From NCBI GenBank assembly GCA_021209875.1, contig JAGYVD010000007.1, positions 2,046,001 to 2,110,000 of the forward strand: 64,000 nt of DNA, written 5' to 3'. The notes below the pieces were generated by a model that was not told where the DNA came from, made no database searches, and was given only the letters and a program-made list of their open reading frames with translations. The position numbers were made by a program, and so were the translations under genes. Positions within the stretch are counted from its first letter, which is position 1. Each line of letters starts with the position of its first letter. This document shows, piece by piece, positions 56,730 through 64,000 of this stretch. The DNA is from Rosellinia necatrix (Eukaryota; Ascomycota; Sordariomycetes; Xylariales; Xylariaceae).

Positions 56730-58387
56730 TCAGACCATGTCGACCTCCTCGATGTAAGCGCGGATGTCGTCCTCCCACTGGCCGTCGGTGGGGGCGAAGA
56801 GGGCGCCGAGGGCGTCGAGGCTGACGTTGCCGCCGCTGAGGACGATCCCGACGTCCCAGCCGTCGTCGCCGCCCTCGCGGGCGGCGAGGGCGCGGAAGTC
56901 GCGGTTGAAGAGGGCGACGGCGAGCGGGACGGCCGCGGACGGCTCGACGACCATCTTGAGGCGCTCATAGACGAGCCGCAGCGCGGCGACGATCTCGTCC
57001 TCGCTGACGCTGTAGAAGCCCGACACCAGCCGCCGCTCGTAGATGACGCCCCAGGGCACCTTCCCCACGGGCGTGCGCAGGCCGTCCGCCACCGTCAGCG
57101 TCGACACCGCCTCGACCCGCCGCCCGGACTCGAACCCGCGCTTCGCGTCGTCCGCGCCCTCGAACCACGGCTCGCACCCGAACACGCGGGTCCCCGTGCC
57201 CTCGCACGACAGCGCCACGCCCGACAGCATGCCGCCGCCGCCGCACGGCGCCAGGATCGCGTCGAGCCGCGGGCGCGCGCGCTTGCTCTCGGGCATCCTC
57301 GGTGTCGTCGTCGGTGCCCTGAAGCCGCACTCGGCCGGTAGCGGCGCGGCGCGGCCCGGATTCGGGGGGTCTGTGGTGTTGCCGCCGCCCGCACCGCCGC
57401 CCGCCGCGACCGCCGCGGCGATGATGGCGCCCGCGTCCTCCTGCAGCTCGAGGCCGAGCGTGCCCTGCCCCAGCACGATGTCCGGGTGGTCGTACGGCGG
57501 CACGAGGCGCGCACCCGTCTCCTCCACCACCTTCATCACCACCGCCTCCCGCTCGACGCTCGTGCTGCCGCTGAACACCACGTTCGCTCCGTACCCCTTG
57601 GTCGCCGCGATCTTCGGCTTCGCCGAGATCGACGGCATCACGATGTGCGCCGGGATCCCGTTTGTGCGCGCCGCCAGCGCCAGCGCTTGTGCGTGGTTCC
57701 CTTTTATTCGTTAGTAATCAGTGGTAGGTAGCTTGGCTTAGTTACGGCAAGGAAACCCGGGCGTTCATATACATGTACATATATATATATGTGAATATAT
57801 CAACCAACCACATGTCGTTCACCGAGACAGACAACCCGCATTCGACGCCCATCTGTCACTCTGGAAGGCAGCCACGAAGCCACCCGACTTGACGCCACCA
57901 CCGCCCAAGAGGACCAACCACAAACGAAGAAATCAGGGGAAAGAAGAAACGACAAAAACAGAAATAAAACAAGAAAATGTCCAACACTCACCACTACTAT
58001 GCGTGACGACCCCTCTCTCTCCCTCCCCCCTCCCTCCTCCCACCCGGGCTCCCTCTTCAGGCGTTCGATGGCGTGGAAGGCGCCGCGGATCTTGAAGGCG
58101 CCGACGCGCTGCAGGTTCTCGCACTTGAAGTACAGCCGTATGCGCGGGTTCGCCGGCTTCCCCCTCCCCCTGCCGCCGTCCTCGTTCCGGTCCCCGCCTG
58201 CTCCTCCTTCCCCCCCTCTCGTTCCCCTATCGGCCGCCGCTGCCGCCGCCGCCGCCGGCGTCGACGCCAACCTGTTCAGCGTGGCGTTCGTCAGCGTCGG
58301 CGTGTGATGCACGAACCCCTTGATCAGCTCCCGAGCCTCGACCACCGAGGCCCGCGTCAGTGGGGGCGACGTCGACGGGTCTGCCAT
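56730..58387 (-). CDS. PLP-dependent serine/threonine dehydratase (serine racemase-like), one-base frameshift
   Basis: Fold-type II PLP enzymes of this family deaminate or racemise serine, threonine or hydroxyaspartate. Exon 1 is 57992-58387 and exon 2 56730-57700, with a 291-bp intron (GTGAGT, ACTAAC branch, AAAAG) splitting the SSGNHAQAL motif; about 455 aa. The PLP lysine is in FKCENLQRVGAFKIRGAFHA. Later blocks are HIVMPSISAKPKIAATKGYG, PYDHPDIVLGQGTLGLEL, the phosphate loop APCGGGGMLSG and GIVLSGGNVSLDAL. Exon 1 must change frame between EPGWEEGGGRERE and GVVTHSSG; one more G in the G4 (58010-58013) or G6 (58025-58030) run of the coding strand restores it. Two low-complexity inserts are unusual: an Ala/Gly/Arg stretch near residues 44-78 and a Gly/Pro insert before DAILAPCGGGG. 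A CA/CT repeat lies just upstream. Confidence 0.82.
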
Positions 58388-59164
58388 TGTTTCTGTCCTG
58401 TTCCTGCTCACACACACACACTCTCTCTCTCCCCCCCTTCCTTTTTTTTATATTCTTATTTTTCTTCTTTTTCTCCTTTCCCTTTTGTTCTCTCTTCCTC
58501 TCAAATCAAAGTATACTTCCAGGCGCTAGAACGCCTAAATCCAGGTTATCGTTCGTGGCAAACGCTCCGCACGGTGATACAATAGCTTGCGATAGTTATA
58601 CCCAGGTCCCTACCTAATATGTACACTTTATTTGGTGCATCTCCATGGCTAGTATCTACTAGTAATCTATCTATCTAATCAATCGAAACTAGTAGCCAAA
58701 GCTTACCCCAAAATAGTGCCCAAAGCCCACCCTGCGAGTGGATCCGAAGCATTGGCATCTCCAACCGGTCCACGGACCCGGAGTCGTCCGATAACGGAGA
58801 GTGTACCTATTTTAATCTATCGAATTTTTATTTGACCGGGTTCGGGACAAGGGGGGGAAGGGACGGTCATCAAATGTGAATGAGCGGAGAGGGAGAGAGA
58901 GAATCACAATGCGAATGAGGCCAAAGAGATAATGAACATAAATTTGAATATCGCAGACATAGCTAACTAACTCGACATAACTTTTTGGACTTAATCCCTT
59001 CGGTCCTCGCGAGCCATCGTAATAATATCCGGGGGAAGCTTGAATACAAGTACATGAGTTTTGTCACCTCTCTAACACCTCCCTTGGTATACTCCGCCAT
59101 GGCTTTTTTTTTTTTTTGGTTCCCAAATCACAGAATTCCCAACGCCCCTCGTTTATTACTAAGT
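58388..59164. other. Spacer between dehydratase and ilv5
   Basis: Starts with a (CA)n(CT)n and poly-C/T stretch (58410-58500) in the dehydratase promoter or leader. The rest is the ilv5 3' side, with an 11-base or longer T run near 59105. No gene supported. Confidence 0.55.
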
Positions 59165-60671
59165 TTACTTCTGGTTCTCGGGTCGGAGTGATCTGTTAAA
59201 CTCAAATTAGCAACTGGTTCATGAACGCCGAAGGACAGCTTGGCATATGAAAGGATGTGTGGTGCGCCGGGCTTACCTAACGGCCCGTCCGGCCTTCCAT
59301 ATCTCCAGATCCCGGATTTCTTCCATCTCGGCCTCGAATTTCTGTCGGTAATCCTTCTGGCTGTTGTACTCGAGCGATCGCTTAGTCTCGGAGCCATCAA
59401 TCACGGAGTCGTACAGCTGGTTGAAGACGGGCTTGAGGGCCGCCTTGAACCGAGGGGTCCAATCAATAGCACCACGGCGAGCGGTGGTAGAGCACGCCTC
59501 GTACATCCAATCCATGCCGTTTGCGCCAATTAGGGGGTATAGACTCTGGGTAGCTTCCTCGACGGTCTCGTTAAAGGCTTCGCTAGGGCTGTGGCCACGC
59601 TCGCGGAGGACCTCGTACTGAGCGAGGAACATGCCGTGGATACCGCCCATCAGGCAACCACGCTCACCGTAGAGGTCAGAGTACACCTCCTTCTCGAAGG
59701 TGGTCTTGTAAAGGTAACCACTACCTACGGCAACGCCGAGAGCCTGAGCCTTCTCATCGGCCTTGCCAGTAACGTCCTGGTAGACAGCATAGGAGGAGTT
59801 GATACCCCGGCCTTCACGGAAGAGGGATCGGACAGTTCGGCCGGAGCCCTTAGGAGCGACGAGGATGACATCAATATCCTTGGGGACATCGACCTTGGTC
59901 ACGTCCTTGAAGACGGGAGAGAAGCCGTGGGAGAAGTACAGAGTCTGTAGAATCGTGAGTGCTCGTCATGTCGGCGCGACGTGTTTCCCATAGAACGTAC
60001 CTTGCCCTTCGTTAGCTGGGGTTTGATAGCCGGCCAGGTCTCGCTCTGAGCAGCATCGCTGAGGAGGTTCATAACGATGGTACCCTTGGTGATGGCCTCG
60101 TCGACCTCAAAGAGGTTCTGGCCCGGGACCCAGCCGTCTTGTACCGCATCCTTCCATGATTGGCCATTCTTTCGGACGCCAATAATGACATTCAGTCCGT
60201 TGTCGCGGAGGTTTAGGCCCTGACCGTGGCCTTGGGAGCCGTAGCCAATCAGAGCAAGCGTGTCGTTTTTGAAGTACTCCTATATAAACGGTAAGCCAAA
60301 GCACTTCTTAGCCTACCCTAATTCCATAGGGTCTTACCGCGGGGAAAACCTACCAAGAGCTTCTCCTTGGGCCAGTCGGCACGCTCTATAGACGGAAGTA
60401 TTAGTTGCGGTCCAAGTCACGGCTGTCTTCGACAATGTATTCAGTATGTAGATAGCTCACCATAGACCTCCTCGGGCGTGCCCGCAAAGTCGATCGTCTT
60501 GACGCCGCGAATTTGCTGCTGAGCGATCCCAGCCATGGTAGGGCGAGCCTGCGTGGCGGTCGCTCGGACAAGGTTGGAAGCGGCGACGAACGAACGCTTC
60601 TGCGCAGTAGGCGAGAGAAGTTGACGGGCCAATTGGCTACGGAGAGCCTTAGAGAAACCTCGGGAAGCCAT
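59165..60671 (-). CDS. ilv5: Ketol-acid reductoisomerase, mitochondrial
   Basis: Second common enzyme of valine, leucine and isoleucine synthesis: rearranges and reduces acetolactate with NADPH and Mg in the mitochondrial matrix. Exons 60461-60671, 60354-60385, 60001-60279, 59277-59944 and 59165-59192; 1218 nt, 405 aa. The last exon has only nine codons (SLRPENQK and stop). Residues 1-40 are a basic, Ser/Ala-rich, acid-free presequence (MASRGFSKALRSQLARQLL). The NADPH loop is GYGSQGHGQGLNLRDNG. Other blocks: IIGVRKNGQSWKDAVQDGW, TLYFSHGFSPVF, DVILVAPKGSGRTVRSLF, the metal-binding EVYSDLYGERGCLMGGIHG and the C-terminal EACSTTARRGAIDW. The GTAGGT donor of intron 2 and the small exon 2 (32 nt) are unusual but phase-consistent. 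Confidence 0.95.
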
Positions 60672-62079
60672 GATGACAGGAAGGAAGACGTGAGCGGAGA
60701 GGGACGGCGATAGGCACACAAGGAGAGGAGGGGTGAGGACACGCAATTGGGAGTCGTGAGCTCTACTAGGTATGATATTGGCCAGCAATATATGTGCTAT
60801 TCAGCAACAGCGGGTCGATGAGCTCGGAGGGGTGTCGAAAATGATTTTTTTTTTTTCTTCCTAAAACAGGAGGCAGGAAAGTCGAGTGGCGGCAGAGGTT
60901 TTGTGCCGGGACAAGATTCTGAGAGTGGATGAGAGCTGCGAAAGCTTGGGAGCGATCTCGGCGGCGGTGAGTCGAAAATCGCTACGCCATTGGTGGAGAT
61001 CAGCCTCAGAGCCTGGCAAAGCATGGTGAGCCTGGGCCTTTCCCTGTCCGAAGCTCTCCTTAGAGGCAGTCTTTTGCCGGCTTCTGGCCGGGGTTTATTC
61101 GTCCCCTTCCCCCACCTTCCGCCCGCTCTGCCCATTTTGGCCCAATCATGTCGCCAATTTTGGTCACCATCCACTACCGCTAAAGCAGTACAAGCGATCA
61201 CGGCGTCAATCTTAATTCACAAGGTTTCTTCTCACATGAAGCAGGCATGAGGTTTTGTTACCAGTGCCAGACCGGCACCTACCTACCTAGGTACGAAAAA
61301 GAGGAGGTATAAAGGTATATTTAGCATCACCGCAGGTCTTTAAAAGCGAGAAAAGTCATTGCTCTCGATAAATTAGGTAGGTAGGTGCTTTGGAGCTGTT
61401 CCACCTATTGTCAATATGCCACTGGACAAGCGACCGCTATGGATGTAAGCTGCCAACAACCGACTCTGTAAGATAAATATCATTCGGCCTAGAGCAACTT
61501 AAAGAGAACCCAAATACCAAGCCCGGTCCGCGAAGTCGATCTACAGGTCACGCTGCGGCTTCGTGAATAGGCGGATATGGCTGTATTGTTGATGCTTATA
61601 TCTACCACATAACGGCCCCAGACGAGGCCAACAAATATCATCTCCGCTCTGCTTCATTAAACGCGTCTACGCAAAGATGATCAACAGTCTGGCCCTCTCA
61701 GTTCATGTCGCTTCTTACCCCAAGAGAGGGTTCCCAAGTCTAATACGAAAAGCATCGGGGTATGTTCATTCCCCAAGGTAGATCCATACTCCCCCGCGAA
61801 GAACGCCACTGCTGTGATGGTGAAAACGAAAAAGAGTTAAAAGCGCCGCCAATCTGTGACCTCCATCTAGATATCCGCGCTCAGGAGTCAGTCGTGGCAG
61901 CCTGTCCGATGCCCCACGGCACGTGCTCCCTCCCCAGCGCTGGCGCATTAACCCATGCAGAGTGTTCCCGTCGCTCATGCCTATGCAAATTCAATATGGT
62001 CCTCTCGGATCTGGACGATCATCGGGACGATGACGGCCGAACTGCCGCTGCTCGCTCGGCATCGGGCCCCCCGGCGGCC
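60672..62079. other. Spacer between ilv5 and ubc12
   Basis: Left part is the ilv5 promoter and leader, with a poly-A/T run at 60845-60856. Middle part has TAGGTAGGTA motifs near 61280-61385. No open frame is convincing; frames at 61762-62274 run antisense into ubc12. Confidence 0.5.
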
Positions 62080-62791
62080 CTAGCGCCCGGGCCGAGAAAT
62101 CATGACAGTATCGTATATGGTACCCCTCACCGAGCCGCCGTTCATGGAGGCCTTTACATTCCTACGGAACGTCTCCCGGCTAGCGCGCAGGTCATCGGCG
62201 GCTTCCTTGTTCAGCGGATCGGACGCGTTCGGCTCAAGGAACAAGAACTGCATGCCGACGATGACGGCGTTTAGGTTGAGCACGGGTTTCCAGTCCTCGC
62301 GCAAAATGTTAAGGCACACCTTGCCCTCGAGGTCGATGTTGGGGTGGTAGATCTTTTGTTGACAGCGCACCTTGGGCGGCTCGTGCGGATAGTTCTGGCT
62401 CATATTGAAGGTGAAAGTAAACCTGCCGCCGGCATAGACACCCTCGTCGGGCTTAATTTCGAGGATGAAATTGAGAATATCGTCAGGGTCGGGAAATTCC
62501 GTCTTCATTGTCGTGCCTAAGGACAACTCTGATAGATCTGCAAAGGGTAAGCCAACGCCATGCCGTGGCCGGGGCCGGATCTAGGCCAAAAGGCCGTTCA
62601 AAAAAGGCCGATGGGAAAATACCTTTTTGCACTCGCAACTGCGCGGCGGTCACTTTCTTTTTCTTCCCCCCCGCAGCATCGGCATTTTCCTGCTTTTGCT
62701 GCTCCTTTTTCTACAAGGCACCGCGGTTATTAGAGATCATATTGCACCCTCGTTCGTGTTGCCTCCTTACCATGGACCATATTTTCATCAT
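62080..62791 (-). CDS. ubc12: NEDD8-conjugating enzyme E2, Ubc12
   Basis: Carries NEDD8/Rub1 from its E1 to cullins. Exons 62771-62791, 62623-62710 and 62080-62537; 567 nt, 188 aa. Introns are 60 bp (GTAAGG...TTGTAG) and 85 bp (GTATTT...TTGCAG). The first exon has only seven codons, MMKIWSM, matching the MIKLFSL-type N-terminal extension with which Ubc12 docks on its E1. A Lys-rich linker, then AQLRVQKDLSEL and the UBC fold follow. The HPN motif is in YHPNIDLEGKVCLNILRED, with the active-site Cys at residue 111, the same number as in human UBC12. FLEPNASDPLNKEAADDLR and a short tail MISRPGR complete it. No flanking partner gene. Confidence 0.95.
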
Positions 62792-64000
62792 CTTGGCGAC
62801 TGGTATCAGGAGGTGCCGGCAGGTGGTCGGACAGAGGGGGGGGGAGGGAAGAAGAAGAAGAGGGCGCGAAGAGGGCACGAGAAGGGGGGGGGAAACAGAA
62901 AGGAAGGGATGGGCCGTCGGGTCGAAGGTGAGGTGGCCAGCGTTCTACTTTCGGCAGCGGCAATACGGCGCTTGACGTTTATCTGCCTACCTAGTTATGG
63001 GACGGACTGGCGGCGGTTGTTAATGGTAGAGAAGATTCAACGTGGTTTGCGGTGTGGATAGGTAGGTAGCATAGGCTTGGGTGCTTAGGCACTTGGGGTG
63101 CGGGCGGGCTGATGTAAGAAACAAGCTAGCTACTAAGAGAAAGGTCTGTCCCTGTTACCTAGGTAGTGGGGACGGGATGGCGGGGTGGCGGGGTACTTAC
63201 TGCTGCCCACTGAACAACACGGATAGAGAAACAAACCCCCGCTATCTCAGGTGCCAACCAGGTGCTCACCTGCCCTGTCACTTAATTAATTATCGTATTG
63301 GTGGTCTCTTGTCCAACCCAACTTTGTATATAAAGGTATCAGGTGTAGACCTATAACCTATAGCATCGCGATGATGATGAGGCCTAGCTCCCGCTTATGG
63401 CTACCTAAGGTATCTGCTTAGGTAGGCAGGTGCTCTAGACATCTACTCAGGTAAGGCGCGTCCAAACATACCTACTCAGGGTACTTTATGGGCTAGCACA
63501 AAGTTCCCAGCAACAAGACGAGGCAGACGAAGCCACCAGGTTGGCTCCAAGTCTAGTATTATCAACACAAAGCTACTCACACCATGAAGCCGTTGGAGAT
63601 AGCCCCTTTCCCATTTTCAAGTTTCCCCCATCCTTCATCGGGGCCCTGGTTTTGTTTTATTTTGCAAATATGTTACATGTGCGCGACTCTTGCGAGATCC
63701 CGACTTATGCCCTAGTCGCCTCGGAGCCCCATAATCTATCCCAAGACCTCCGATCCTCTGCTCAGCACACACCGTCCACAAACTCCTGATCCGATGGGAT
63801 CCTCGCCGCAAACATGAAAAACAGCCTGGATGTTCCCAGCCGCCGAGGGATGATGGTACAGAAACCATACGTCGTAGTAGCGAAAACGACATGCAAAATG
63901 AGGGTATCAATCGGCGTCATACGCCGTCATGCTTCAAGAGATGAAAAAAAGGAAAGAACCCCTCCTTCTCACCCGTCCAAAAAAAAGAGGAGGGTGGAGA
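62792..64000. other. Right-end spacer
   Basis: The ubc12 upstream region includes G-rich tracts (62838-62895). The remainder has TACCTAGGTAG and GGTAGGCAGGT motifs and short frames only. A C-terminal or promoter part of a gene beyond the window cannot be excluded. Confidence 0.45.

Noticed and set aside
42000..58400. Possible secondary-metabolite cluster (methyltransferase, MFS, SDR, dehydratase)
   Set aside because: No PKS, NRPS, terpene or RiPP core gene and no pathway regulator; genes are widely spaced and mixed with housekeeping genes.

Overview
The window looks like nuclear DNA of a filamentous ascomycete, most likely a Sordariomycete. Genes are split by short introns (mostly 50-200 bp) with GTAAGT/GTATGT-like donors, CTAAC/CTGAC-like branch sites and YAG acceptors. 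Coding exons are GC-rich, several spacers are AT-rich, and TACCTAGGTA-type motifs fill the intergenic DNA. Nineteen protein genes can be supported, plus a cytochrome P450 relic and traces of mobile elements. No tRNA, rRNA or CRISPR array was found. No similarity search was run: functional calls rest on motifs recognised by eye, and exons were placed by hand from splice signals and reading-frame continuity.

Layout. Positions 1-4.6 kb are AT-rich and degenerate, with two LTR-like copies in inverted orientation and a hAT-like terminus. From 4.6 to 14.5 kb come a poly-Gln/His protein of unknown function, the P450 relic, a 6-phosphofructo-2-kinase/fructose-2,6-bisphosphatase homologue, an HSL-type esterase and an indoleamine 2,3-dioxygenase. 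A 4.8-kb spacer leads to the INO80 subunit Ies4 (19.3 kb), then the GID E3 ligase scaffold Gid1/Vid30 (23.2-25.7 kb). A long spacer full of microsatellites (25.7-35.2 kb) holds one small minus-strand gene and a possible copia relic. At 35-41 kb are a metaxin/Sam35-like protein, a short-chain dehydrogenase with an internal deletion, and a six-exon DUF4238 protein. The 43-52.5 kb part has an Egh16-like secreted protein, a TPMT-type methyltransferase, glutamate-5-semialdehyde dehydrogenase, a secreted M14 carboxypeptidase and a Cys-rich single-pass membrane protein. The last part holds an MFS transporter, a serine/threonine dehydratase, ketol-acid reductoisomerase (Ilv5) and the NEDD8-conjugating enzyme Ubc12.

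The genes do not form one pathway. Most are scattered housekeeping functions: amino-acid synthesis (Pro2, Ilv5), chromatin (Ies4), protein turnover (Gid1, Ubc12) and mitochondrial import. Accessory or secreted functions (Egh16-like, M14, esterase, IDO, MFS) lie between them. No biosynthetic core gene (PKS, NRPS, terpene synthase) is seen.

The most useful observations are these. Four or five genes need a single-base shift at a homopolymer to read through, which points to consensus errors rather than independent gene decay. The PFKFB homologue has lost the phosphatase catalytic His. The SDR has lost about 90 codons exactly at a GCC repeat. Gid1 and the Sam35-like gene each contain a 63-bp stop-free intron that could be retained in frame. 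The DUF4238 gene has an optional 18-nt microexon.
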